Made by a program: the position numbers and the translations under genes
NCBI RefSeq assembly: GCF_036347055.1
Contig: NZ_CP108882.1
Span: 6,374,001 to 6,438,000, forward strand
Length of the DNA: 64,000 bases
From: Streptomyces sp. NBC_00820
GTDB lineage: Bacteria > Actinomycetota > Actinomycetes > Streptomycetales > Streptomycetaceae
Direction of reading: 5' to 3'
The notes under the pieces: generated by a model
Databases searched by the model: none
What the model was told of the DNA's origin: nothing
Seen by the model: only the letters and a program-made list of their open reading frames with translations
Part shown: positions 20,503-28,224 of the stretch, piece by piece
Layout: the number at the start of each line of letters is the position of its first letter
How positions within the stretch are numbered: position 1 is the first letter of the stretch

Positions 20503-21840
20503 ATGCCCGTGAACAGGATCACGCGCGCCCGCACCCGGGCCTCCGTCGGCCTCACCGTGGCCGTGCTCGCCGTCGGCGCCGCGGTGGGCGCGGGACCGGC
20601 CGCCGCCCGTCCGGCGACCGCCACCGCCCAGCAGCGGACCGGCACCGCCGCTGCCGCCGACTGCGGCGCCGCCCACCGCATCGAACAGAAGCTGGCCGGC
20701 GGCACCACCTGGCGGATGTGCTGGCGCTACGACAGCAAGGCCGGGCTCGTCCTGGAGGACGTCTCCTACCGGTCCAAGGGCGAACCCGCACCCATCAAGG
20801 TCCTCAACAGCGCCCGCCTCGCCCAGATCGACGTCCCCTACGACGACGGCAGCGTCGAGTACGACGACCTGACCGGCTTCGGCTTCGCCCAGGGCCTGGT
20901 GAACCTGGCACCGGGCGAGTGCCCCGGCGGCACCATCACGACCGTGCGCGTCCCGGACGCCGTGGACCCGGACCATGCGGACGTCAAGGGCCTGTGCACG
21001 ACCACCCGTTCACGCGGACACGCCTACCGCATGCAGGGCAACAGCGCGAACACGGTCTTCCAGGCCCAGGGCAAGGACCTGCTCGTCTACACGGTCAACC
21101 AGGTCGGCTGGTACGAGTACTTGACCGAATGGCGCTTCCAGGACGACGGCACCGTCCACATGAACGTCGGCGCCACCGGCAGCCTCTCCTGGGACGACTA
21201 CGACGCCGGCGACGGCCGCGGCTGGCCCATCGGCAAGGGCGCCAAGGCCTACGCCACCAGCCACAGCCACAACGTCTTCTGGCGACTGGACTTCGGCCTC
21301 GACGGCTCCTCGAAGACGAAGGTCGAGCAGTACGACTCGGCCGTCACCGCCCCCGCCCGGGGGCGCCAGGCGCCCACCAACAAGACCACCCGGACCAGGG
21401 TCACCAAGGAACTCGGCGGCGACGCCAAGACGTACCGCTGGTGGCGGATCGTCAGCGCGGCCGGCAAGAACCGGGACGGACACGCCCGTTCGTACGAGAT
21501 CGTGCCCGGACCCACCACCAGGTACCCGGGCCGCGCGTTCACCCGCCACGACGTGTACTTCACCGAGTACGAAGCGTGCGAGCTGTTCGCCAGCAACAAC
21601 CCCGGATGCCCCGCCGGGGCGCCCCGTTCGGTCGACCGATGGGTCAACGGACAGGCCCTCACTCACCCGGTGGTGTGGATGAACGTGGGCTTCCATCACA
21701 TCGCCCGCGACGAGGACCAACAGCCCATGCCGGTCCACTGGCAGGGCTTCAGCATCGCACCTCGCGACGTCACGGCTATGAATCCGCTCACTCCCGGCGA
21801 GCTGGCTGGGCAGAACGGCCATTGGCGTCCGCGTAGTTGA
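20503..21840 (+). CDS. Secreted copper amine oxidase catalytic-domain protein
   Basis: A 445-residue exported protein covering only the amine-oxidase catalytic domain. Copper-ligand motif HSH is at residues 254-256 (SHSHNVFWRLDFGLDG), and the third ligand region is GFHHIARDEDQQPMPVHWQGF. The topaquinone site, normally N-Y-D/E-Y, reads W-Y-E-Y (residues 203-206): the precursor Tyr204 is kept but the preceding Asn is Trp. VPYDDGSVEYDD (~111-122) aligns with the catalytic-base region. The signal is ~40 residues. It starts at ATG 20503 with AGGAG upstream. Whether it forms cofactor and oxidises amines, or is a lectin-like relic, is open. Confidence 0.78.
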   Translation: MPVNRITRARTRASVGLTVAVLAVGAAVGAGPAAARPATATAQQRTGTAAAADCGAAHRIEQKLAGGTTWRMCWRYDSKAGLVLEDVSYRSKGEPAPIKVLNSARLAQIDVPYDDGSVEYDDLTGFGFAQGLVNLAPGECPGGTITTVRVPDAVDPDHADVKGLCTTTRSRGHAYRMQGNSANTVFQAQGKDLLVYTVNQVGWYEYLTEWRFQDDGTVHMNVGATGSLSWDDYDAGDGRGWPIGKGAKAYATSHSHNVFWRLDFGLDGSSKTKVEQYDSAVTAPARGRQAPTNKTTRTRVTKELGGDAKTYRWWRIVSAAGKNRDGHARSYEIVPGPTTRYPGRAFTRHDVYFTEYEACELFASNNPGCPAGAPRSVDRWVNGQALTHPVVWMNVGFHHIARDEDQQPMPVHWQGFSIAPRDVTAMNPLTPGELAGQNGHWRPRS

Positions 21841-21942
21841 GAAACCGACCTGTCCATCCGGCTGCACCGGCCGCCGCTCCCGGAGTACCCTTCCTTGATC
21901 GTTGGGACGGGGAAGGTCCGGGGGACGGAAGGCGGTGCACGG

Positions 21943-23181
21943 GTGGGCTCGGGAGGGCTGGAGCTGCCTCCTGGTGGCGAGGGTCACGAGGGAAACTCCA
22001 CAGACGTCCCGCCCGGCGCGGTGTCCCTGGCCCGTCCGATGGGCGCGGGGTCCATCGGGCCGGAACTGGACTGGGACGCCGACGCCTGGCACGAGGTGCG
22101 CACCCGCGCCCAGCGGGCGGGCCGGGCCTACATCTGGCTGAACCTCGTCGAACAGCGGATGCGGGCCGTCGTCGCGGCGGTGCTGCGCCCCGTCTACGAA
22201 CCCGTGCACGGTGACGAGTGGGTGGTGGCCGCGGCCGGCCACACCGGACAGGAATGGATGCAGCGGGCGGTCGCCGTGCGCGAAGTCAGCCGCCGCAAGG
22301 GCTACTTGCTCGACCCGGCCGACGACAACGTGCTCAGCTTCCTGACACTGCCCCAGCTTCGCGAGCTGATGGTGCAGCACTGGCCGTGCTTCGCGCCCTA
22401 CTTCGAGGAGCGCAGAGACCTCGAACTCGCCCTGGACGAGCTGGAGGTGACCCGCAACGTCGTCTCCCGCAACCGGGCCCTGTCCGAGGCCGTGCTGAAC
22501 CAGGCCGAGCGCGCCTCGGCCCGGCTGCTGGAACTGCTCGGCGCCGGGGCCGACGTGCCCTCCGCGCGCCGGCTGCCCGTCGACGCGGTCGAGGACCTGG
22601 TCGGCGACCGGTACGCGGACGTGGTCGCCGTCCACCCGGACCGGGTGCGGCTCATGCGCCAGTTCCCGGCCGAGGACTTCTTCGGCCGCGCCCGGCGCCT
22701 GGACGCCATCGGCATCGGGCTCAACCTGCTGGTGCAGAACTTCTCAGGCCGCCGTCTGGTCCGGCTCGCCGAGGGCGGCACCCGGGTGCGCCTGCTCTTC
22801 CTCAACCCGGCCTCCAGCGCGGTCAAGCGCCGCGAGCGCGAGCTCGGGATGAAGCGGGGCGAGCTGAGCCGCGCCGTGGAGATGAACATCCTGCACATGC
22901 GCCGGGTGCGCTCCCGGCTGCGCGACCCGGGCGCCTTCGAGATCCAGGTGTACGACGAGACGCCGCGCTTCACCGCCTACCTGGTGGACGGGGACGGGGC
23001 CGACGGTGTCGCCGTGGTGCAGTCGTATCTGCGCGGGGCGCGCGGGATGGAGTCTCCGGTGCTGGTGCTGCGAGGCGGCAGCCGGCTGGTCAAGTCGGAC
23101 GATGTGGTCGAATCCGGACTCTTCCCCACATACCGCGAGGAATTCGAGCTGGCTTGGTCGGATTCGCGCCCTGTGTCCTGA
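21943..23181 (+). CDS. SAV_2148-family HEPN-domain protein
   Basis: A 412-residue cytoplasmic protein typical of Streptomyces. The N-terminal SGGLELPPGGEGHEGNSTDVP and IGPELDWDADAW segments are strongly conserved in this family. The first half is an all-helical HEPN-like domain (AYIWLNLVEQRMRAVVAAVL...). The second half (from about LMRQFPAEDFFGRARRLDAIGIGLN) resembles DUF5919, a domain that may bind or process a nucleotide/phospho-ligand (VRLLFLNPASSAVKRRERELG). No canonical RxxxxH HEPN RNase motif is obvious. The GTG at 21943 matches the conserved N-terminus; the frame is open to a TTG at 21895. Confidence 0.8.
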   Translation: MGSGGLELPPGGEGHEGNSTDVPPGAVSLARPMGAGSIGPELDWDADAWHEVRTRAQRAGRAYIWLNLVEQRMRAVVAAVLRPVYEPVHGDEWVVAAAGHTGQEWMQRAVAVREVSRRKGYLLDPADDNVLSFLTLPQLRELMVQHWPCFAPYFEERRDLELALDELEVTRNVVSRNRALSEAVLNQAERASARLLELLGAGADVPSARRLPVDAVEDLVGDRYADVVAVHPDRVRLMRQFPAEDFFGRARRLDAIGIGLNLLVQNFSGRRLVRLAEGGTRVRLLFLNPASSAVKRRERELGMKRGELSRAVEMNILHMRRVRSRLRDPGAFEIQVYDETPRFTAYLVDGDGADGVAVVQSYLRGARGMESPVLVLRGGSRLVKSDDVVESGLFPTYREEFELAWSDSRPVS

Positions 23182-23281
23182 CCTGTCCCCGGGCAGGCGG
23201 AACGCGGTCCTCGGATTGTCAGTACCCCGTGCGAGGGTGGAACCCACTGGGGGAAAGCACCACCGAGAAGGGGGACCACCC

Positions 23282-23446
23282 ATGGGACGGCACCGGAAGC
23301 CGCTGACCGGCTTCGACCTGGAGACGGCCGGGACCGATCCGCACGAGGCGCGCGTCGCCACCGGCGCGGTCGCCGGCGTGCTCACGTCCTGCGGGCGGAC
23401 GGGCACTCAGGCCGTCGCCCTCGCCGGTGCGGGGGTCGTGCGATGA
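23282..23446 (+). CDS. 54-aa ORF carrying a copy of the exonuclease first motif
   Basis: A short frame, ATG 23282 with AAGGGGGA ribosome site 6 nt upstream, encoding GFDLETAGTDPHEARVATGA near its N-terminus. This copies the Exo I metal-binding segment of the next protein (AFDLETTGTDVETDRIVTAA). After ~30 residues the similarity fades into Gly/Val/Ala sequence. The stop overlaps the exonuclease start as ATGA, so the two are translationally coupled. It lacks Exo II and III motifs and cannot be a nuclease by itself. It looks like a partial tandem duplication kept as a leader ORF. Confidence 0.6.
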   Translation: MGRHRKPLTGFDLETAGTDPHEARVATGAVAGVLTSCGRTGTQAVALAGAGVVR

Positions 23447-24156
23447 GCTGGATCAGTGGGCCGTTGATGGCCTTCGACCTGGAGACCACGGGCACCGACG
23501 TGGAGACCGACCGCATCGTCACGGCGGCGGTCGTGCGGCTGGACCCGGACGGGGCCGTCTCGGGGGAGCGGAACTGGCTGCTCGATCCCGGCGTCGCGAT
23601 ACCGGAGCAGGCGTCGGCGATCCACGGAATCTCGACGGAGCGTGCCCGCGCGTACGGGGCACCGCCCGCTTCCGCGGTCGAGGAGATAGCGGAGGCCGTC
23701 GCCGAGGGGATGCGTTCGGGGACGCCTCTGGTGGTGATGAACGCACGCTATGACCTGTCACTGCTCGACCGTGAGTGCCGGCGGTACGGGGTCGAGTCGA
23801 TCAGCGAGCGGCTGGGCGGCGGGACTTTGACGGTCATCGACCCGCTGGTGATCGACAAGCACGTGGACAAGTACCGCAAGGGGAAGCGGGCCCTTCACGC
23901 GCTGTGCGCTCACTACGGGGTGTCGCTCGACGACGCGCACAACGCGAGGGCCGACGCCGTGGCCGCCGGCCGGGTGGTGCGGCGCATGGGGGAGAAGCAC
24001 CAGCTCGTCGGGATGATGCCCTTGGCGGAGCTTCATGCCCTTCAGGTGCGCGCCGCGGCCGAGCAGTCGGTTTCCCTGCAGGCCTATCTGCGGCGCACCG
24101 CGGATCCGGCGGCTGTCGTCGAGCCGGCGTGGCCGCTCATACCCCGGAGGCCGTGA
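23443..24156 (+). CDS. DnaQ-like 3'-5' exonuclease
   Basis: A 237-residue DEDDh exonuclease of the polymerase III epsilon type. Exo I FDLETTG (Asp12, Glu14), Exo II MNARYDLSLLD (Asp104), Exo III HNARADAVAA (His166, Asp171) are all present, so it should be active on DNA or RNA 3' ends. The C-terminal ~60 residues (QSVSLQAYLRRTADP...) are a Streptomyces-specific tail. It is not fused to a polymerase or helicase, suggesting repair or RNA processing rather than replication proofreading. Start ATG at 23443 overlaps the 54-aa ORF stop. Confidence 0.9.
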   Translation: MSWISGPLMAFDLETTGTDVETDRIVTAAVVRLDPDGAVSGERNWLLDPGVAIPEQASAIHGISTERARAYGAPPASAVEEIAEAVAEGMRSGTPLVVMNARYDLSLLDRECRRYGVESISERLGGGTLTVIDPLVIDKHVDKYRKGKRALHALCAHYGVSLDDAHNARADAVAAGRVVRRMGEKHQLVGMMPLAELHALQVRAAAEQSVSLQAYLRRTADPAAVVEPAWPLIPRRP

Positions 24157-24218
24157 GGCCTGGCCGGTCGTCGCTGCCCGTCCGGTGAGGGCCGCCGGGC
24201 CGGCGCGGCGCGGGTGCG

Positions 24219-24255
24219 CATTGTTGCCGAGAGCCTCGGCTGACGGGCAACAATG
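24219..24255. promoter_or_regulatory. Perfect 10-bp inverted repeat upstream of methyltransferase
   Basis: CATTGTTGCC (24219-24228) and GGCAACAATG (24246-24255) flank a 17-nt spacer that itself contains GCCGAG...CTCGGC. It ends 55 bp before the methyltransferase ATG. The relatively AT-rich arms within GC-rich DNA suggest a protein-binding operator; a transcript hairpin is the alternative. Confidence 0.55.
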
Positions 24256-24310
24256 AGGGGAGGCAGGGGAGTTGGAGGCCCTGAGGACTGCCGTGTGTCA
24301 TGCTTCGGCC

Positions 24311-25114
24311 ATGACTGACCGAGACGACTGGGGCAGCAGGCTGCAGACCGATCGACCCCACTCAGCGCGTGTGTGGGACTACCTGCTCGGCGGGAAGAAC
24401 CACTACCCGGTGGATAGTCAGGCCGGCGACCTGATCCTCCAGCACTTCCCCGAGTTCGCAGCCATCGCCCGAGTGCAACGGCGCTTCCTGGTACGAGCGG
24501 TGCGGTTTCTGGCGCGCGATGCCGGGATCCGCCAGTTCCTCGACATCGGCACCGGGTTGCCCACCACCGACAACACCCACGAGGTCGCCCAGGGCGTCGC
24601 GCCCGAGAGCAAGATCGTCTACGTGGACAACGACCCCATCGTCCTGGCCCACGCCGACGCGTTGTTGCGCAGCAAGCCGGAAGGAAAGTGCGCTTACCTC
24701 GACGCCGATGTGCGCGACCCGCAGAAGATCCTCACCGAGGCCGCTCACACGCTGGACTTCGACCAGCCCATCGGCCTGATGCTGCTCAACATCATGGGCC
24801 AGGTCTCGGACGAGGAGGAGCCCGAGCGGATCGTGGCCGAGCTGATCGACGCTCTGCCGCGGGGCAGCTACGTGGCCCTGAGCGACGGCACGGCCACCAG
24901 CGAACCGCTCAAGGCGGCCGTCGAGGCGTACAACGCGCAGTCCGTCAACACGTACCACCTGCGCTCGCCCGAGCGCATCGGGAGCTTTCTGCAGGGGCTG
25001 CGCCTGGTCGAACCAGGCCTGGTCAGGTCCGCCGACTGGCGCCCGGACCCCGACTCCGCGGGCATCCCCCGCGAGCAGGGCCACGCGGCCGGAGCGGTGG
25101 GCCTGAAGGAGTAG
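24311..25114 (+). CDS. DUF574-family SAM-dependent methyltransferase
   Basis: A 267-residue protein of the actinobacterial DUF574/Methyltransf_19 family, expanded in Streptomyces. The diagnostic N-terminal segment PHSARVWDYLLGGKNHYPVD and SAM-binding loop FLDIGTGLPTTDNTH are present; the acidic residue after beta2 is in VYVDNDPIVLAHA. The methyl acceptor of this family is unknown; members are often near regulators and developmental genes. ATG 24311 gives the usual family N-terminus, but its ribosome site is weak, and a TTG at 24272 is possible. Confidence 0.9.
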   Translation: MTDRDDWGSRLQTDRPHSARVWDYLLGGKNHYPVDSQAGDLILQHFPEFAAIARVQRRFLVRAVRFLARDAGIRQFLDIGTGLPTTDNTHEVAQGVAPESKIVYVDNDPIVLAHADALLRSKPEGKCAYLDADVRDPQKILTEAAHTLDFDQPIGLMLLNIMGQVSDEEEPERIVAELIDALPRGSYVALSDGTATSEPLKAAVEAYNAQSVNTYHLRSPERIGSFLQGLRLVEPGLVRSADWRPDPDSAGIPREQGHAAGAVGLKE

Positions 25115-25230
25115 GAGTTCCTCCTGGGTCGAACGTGCGGGGCCACTGCTGTCAGACCGGGGTTGGAGGGTGACCCCGCGCTCGGTGAACGTCTTCAGTG
25201 TGGCCCCTTGACCGGGTGACGTGGCCGGGG
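25115..25230. other. Gene-free stretch after methyltransferase
   Basis: The first part of the 460-bp interval up to the SapA-like gene. I see nothing recognisable; the inverted repeats and transposase-like remnants follow directly. Confidence 0.4.
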
Positions 25231-25254
25231 CGATGGAAGGACCCGCAACGCACG

Positions 25255-25311
25255 AGGCTCCTGCGCCGTTGAGTGAGGTATCGAAGCCTCGACCCAGCGG
25301 CACAGGAGCCT
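25255..25311. repeat. 20-bp imperfect inverted repeat (IS end or hairpin)
   Basis: AGGCTCCTGCGCCGTTGAGT (25255-25274) pairs with ACCCAGCGGCACAGGAGCCT (25292-25311) over 17 of 20 positions, with a 17-nt loop. It lies directly before coding remnants that look like a transposase, so it may be the terminal repeat of a decayed element; it could also act as a terminator for the methyltransferase gene. Confidence 0.6.
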
Positions 25312-25479
25312 TGTTGGATACCTGTGCTGCCGCACTCGACCTCCCGCATGCCCTGGTCGAGTGGGTCGCGATGCGCAGCGTCATCCGTGAGGGTGGAGGA
25401 CGGTGCAGACTACCGCCGCATCGGCGTGCGCATGACCGTCATCGCCAGAGCCGTCCTCACCCTGGAGCGGCAACGCTGA
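25312..25479 (+). pseudogene. Probable transposase remnant with internal deletion
   Basis: One frame of 25312-25420 reads LLDTCAAALDLPHALVEWVAM...GGRCRLPPHRRA, resembling the N-terminus of Streptomyces IS5-like transposases. The neighbouring frame then gives DYRRIGVRMTVIARAVLTLERQR and a stop (25479), which looks like a transposase C-terminal end. The catalytic DDE core is absent, and the two parts are in different frames. I conclude a deleted, frameshifted insertion-sequence scar. Assignment rests on remembered sequence feel, not on a search. Confidence 0.4.
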
Positions 25480-25575
25480 AAACGCTCGGTGAAAAGACAT
25501 CAGGCCACCGAAACAAATCATGCCACGTGCACCGAAGCTGTCAGCCGAAAACGGCTGACGGTCCGATATGAATCA

Positions 25576-25992
25576 TCACCCGCAGTGGGAGTTCACCCGG
25601 TAATCGCTGCTTTCGTTGAAGGTGCCTCCCCAGTTGATGCAAGTGCCCGGGGCGGAAACGTAGACCGGCCCCGCGTAGGTCGTGTACTGACCCCCGTCGC
25701 TGTCGTAGCCCGTCCCGTCCGCTCGCGAGACCCACGCGCTTATCCCGATGGGGCTGCCGGCGGTGTTGCGGATGGTGACCACGCAGTTTTTGCCGGTCGC
25801 GCCGCTATACGTCAGGTACACGATGCCGCCCGTGAGCGGAAGCGAGTCGATCACGCTGTACCCGGAGCCGCATGCGCCGTTGTACGGCGCACTGCCGGCG
25901 GCACTCGCACTGGGAGCCGTCGCAATAGCCAGACCAGTGATGGACGCCGCAACGGTAAGCATCGCGGCAACTCTCTTCCTCAGCGACGACAT
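25576..25992 (-). CDS. SapA-like spore-associated secreted protein
   Basis: A 138-residue exported protein: signal peptide to about residue 32 (ATAPSASAA), then APYNGACGSGYSVIDS...GGIVYLTYSGATGKNCVVTIRNT...YAGPVYVSAPGTCINWGG. This matches the layout of spore-associated protein A of Streptomyces, including the four-plus cysteines. In that family the protein is found on the spore surface and has no known catalytic role. AAGGAG lies 5 nt upstream of the ATG. Base composition is lower in GC than the surrounding genes, and it sits between a transposase-like scar and an AT-rich spacer, suggesting acquisition. Confidence 0.8.
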   Translation of the reverse strand: MSSLRKRVAAMLTVAASITGLAIATAPSASAAGSAPYNGACGSGYSVIDSLPLTGGIVYLTYSGATGKNCVVTIRNTAGSPIGISAWVSRADGTGYDSDGGQYTTYAGPVYVSAPGTCINWGGTFNESSDYRVNSHCG

Positions 25993-26256
25993 TTTTCTCC
26001 TTCGAAGCTTTATCTAAAAGGTGACCTGCGAGACTTCATCCTGAAAAGCGATCTGATGCTTGCAGTCAAATGTGAATGCGGCAACGTGACGGGATGCGCC
26101 AAAGACGCATACCATCAAAGATCGATTGGTGATCTGAATCACAGCCTTGAAGTGTTTGGACTTCCGCGGAGATCTTTTATTCCAATTGGCCGCAGACCCT
26201 CTGTGCCCGCCGATGCCCGGCTGTCGTGAGGTCGTATGCAGGGCCGTGCGTACCAC
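25993..26256. other. AT-rich gene-free spacer
   Basis: About 260 bp clearly richer in A/T than the rest of the window (for example 25993-26050 and 26095-26190). It includes the SapA-like gene's upstream region with TAGATAAAG near the ribosome site. An 80-codon minus-strand frame through it has no family features and unusual codon use, so I do not call it. Likely foreign or junction DNA. Confidence 0.55.
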
Positions 26257-27120
26257 TCAGAACGGATACCAGCGCACCGTCTCGTCGCCGGCGCGCAGGG
26301 ACGCCACGCGACGTTCGAACTCGGTGAGGGCCTTGGGGTTGGCCGGGGCGTGTTGGGCGACCCAGGCGCAGCTGGCGGTCTCGCGGGCGCCGCGCAGCAC
26401 CGAGCAGCCCTCCCACGCGCGCACGTCCCAGCCGTAGGCCTCGGTGAAGGAGTCGTACGCCTCGTCGGGGAGTCCGTAGCGGTCGTGGGAGAGGGCCATG
26501 ACCACCAGGTCGTGCTCGCGCAGGTCGGCGGAGAAGGTCTCCAGGTCGACCAGGACCGGGCCGTCGGGGCCGATGTGCACATTGCGGGGGAGCGCGTCGC
26601 CGTGGATGGGGCCCGGTGTGAGGTGGGGCGTGAGCGCGGCCGCGGCCGCCGCGAAGCCGTCGCGGCGCTCGCGCAGGTAGGCCGCGTCCTGCGGCGCGAT
26701 CGCGTCGCCCGCGAGCCGCAGCCAGCGTTCCACGCCGCCCAGCAGCTCGCGGGGCGGCAGTGCGAAGGGGGGAGCGGGCAGCGCGTGCACAGTGCGCAGC
26801 AGCTGGGCCAGGTCCCGGGGTTCGGCCGGGCGTACGGCGTCCGGCAGCCGGTGCCACACGGTGACCGGGTGTCCGTCCACCAGCAGCGGCTCCGGCTCGG
26901 CCGCGCGCACCGCCGGTACGTTTGCCCCGGCCAGCCAGCCGGCGATGTCCAGCTCGCGGCGGGCGCGGTCCAGCAGTTCGGGGTCGCGGCCGACCTTGAC
27001 GACGAGGTCACCGGCGGCGAACACCGCGTTCTCGCCGAGAGCGAGGAGCCGCGCGTCCCGTGCCGGGCCCGGCAGCACCTTCGCCGCGGCCAGTACGTCC
27101 CGCGCCCGTGCCTCGTCCAT
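26257..27120 (-). CDS. APH-family small-molecule kinase
   Basis: A 287-residue aminoglycoside-phosphotransferase-fold protein with an intact active site: catalytic loop IHGDALPRNVHIG (Asp, Asn) and metal-binding VLVDLETFSADLREHD. The ATP-binding Lys is probably in DLVVKVGRDPELL. Such chromosomal APH-fold kinases phosphorylate varied sugars, amino-alcohols or antibiotics; the substrate is not predictable here. ATG 27120 is chosen; GTG 27147 would add 9 basic residues. Divergent from the sugar ABC transporter by 132 bp. Confidence 0.85.
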   Translation of the reverse strand: MDEARARDVLAAAKVLPGPARDARLLALGENAVFAAGDLVVKVGRDPELLDRARRELDIAGWLAGANVPAVRAAEPEPLLVDGHPVTVWHRLPDAVRPAEPRDLAQLLRTVHALPAPPFALPPRELLGGVERWLRLAGDAIAPQDAAYLRERRDGFAAAAAALTPHLTPGPIHGDALPRNVHIGPDGPVLVDLETFSADLREHDLVVMALSHDRYGLPDEAYDSFTEAYGWDVRAWEGCSVLRGARETASCAWVAQHAPANPKALTEFERRVASLRAGDETVRWYPF

Positions 27121-27252
27121 CGTCCGCCTCCGTGCCGTTCTTCTCACGCCGTTCGTCCCGTGCCGGGTGTGTCCCGACTCCGGTCAGTCTCGCATTCGTA
27201 CAGGTCGTGCGGTGTGCGCGGGCTCTTGACGTGACTTCACACCTTTACAACC

Positions 27253-28224
27253 ATGAACGCGTCAAGCGGCACGGGTGGAAGAGCGGGGGCTGATTCCGTG
27301 GCATCGGTGGCCGAAGCGGGACGGGCGAGACGGGTCAGACGGGCGAGCGGACGGGCCGCCGGTCCCGGCGCCTGGTTCCTGGTCCTGCCCGCCCTGATCC
27401 CGATCCTCGTCCTCAGCGTGGGACCGCTGCTGTACGGCATCCTGCTGGCGTTCACCGACGCCCAGTCCGGCCGCACCACGCCCACCGCGTGGACCGGTGT
27501 CCTGAACTTCCGGGACCTGCTGCACGACACGCTGTTCTGGGAGTCGTTCCGGATCGGCCTGGTGTGGGCGGTCGGCGTGACCGTGCCCCAGTTCCTGCTG
27601 GCCCTCGGCCTCGCCCTCCTGCTCGACCAGGATTTGCGGCTGCGCTGGCTGGCCCGCGCCCTCGCGATCGTCCCCTGGGCGATGCCCGAGGTCGTCGTCG
27701 GCATCATGTGGCGCCTCGTCTACAACCCGGACGCCGGCATCCTCAACGAGACCCTGCGCGATCTCGGCCTCGGCGCCGGCCGGGACTGGCTGAGCGGACT
27801 GGCCACCGCGCTGCCCGCCGTCATCGTCGTCGGCGTCTGGGCCGGCATGCCACAGACCACGGTCGCCCTGCTCGCCGGACTCCAGAACACCCCGCGCGAA
27901 CTGCACGAGGCGGCGGCCGTGGACGGCGCCGGCGCCTGGCGCCGCTTCCGCACGGTCACCTGGCCCGCCCTCCGCCCGGTCGCCCTCGCCATCACCGCGC
28001 TCAACCTCATCTGGAACTTCAACTCCTTCGCTCTCGTGTACGTCCTCACGAACGGCGGACCCGGCGGCAGGACCCGGCTGCCCATGCTGTTCGCCTACGA
28101 AGAAGCCTTCCGCTACGGCCAGTTCGGCTACGCGGCGGCGATGGGATGCGTGATGGTCGCGGTGATCTCGGTCCTGCTCGCGGTGTTCCTGGCCGGCCGG
28201 CTGCGAGGAGGCGAGGACGCGTGA
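27253..28224 (+). CDS. CUT1 sugar ABC transporter permease (MalF type)
   Basis: A 323-residue inner-membrane permease with a basic cytoplasmic start, six predicted helices and the EAA-loop ELHEAAAVDGAGAWRRFRTVTWPALRPV, which docks the ATPase. Helix 1 is GAWFLVLPALIPILVLSVGPLL. It is the first gene of a three-gene operon: stop overlaps the next GTG (GTGA). A TTGACG hexamer stands 22 bp before the ATG with no good -10 visible. Expected substrates of CUT1 systems are di-/oligosaccharides or glycerol phosphates. Confidence 0.92.
   Translation: MNASSGTGGRAGADSVASVAEAGRARRVRRASGRAAGPGAWFLVLPALIPILVLSVGPLLYGILLAFTDAQSGRTTPTAWTGVLNFRDLLHDTLFWESFRIGLVWAVGVTVPQFLLALGLALLLDQDLRLRWLARALAIVPWAMPEVVVGIMWRLVYNPDAGILNETLRDLGLGAGRDWLSGLATALPAVIVVGVWAGMPQTTVALLAGLQNTPRELHEAAAVDGAGAWRRFRTVTWPALRPVALAITALNLIWNFNSFALVYVLTNGGPGGRTRLPMLFAYEEAFRYGQFGYAAAMGCVMVAVISVLLAVFLAGRLRGGEDA

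Noticed and set aside
21943..24156. HEPN protein plus exonuclease as a toxin-antitoxin or phage-defence module
   Set aside because: No small antitoxin, no HEPN RNase motif and no mobile context; the family is a conserved chromosomal one.
26014..26256. 80-codon minus-strand frame in the AT-rich spacer
   Set aside because: No ribosome site, no motif, composition unlike neighbours; treated as non-coding.
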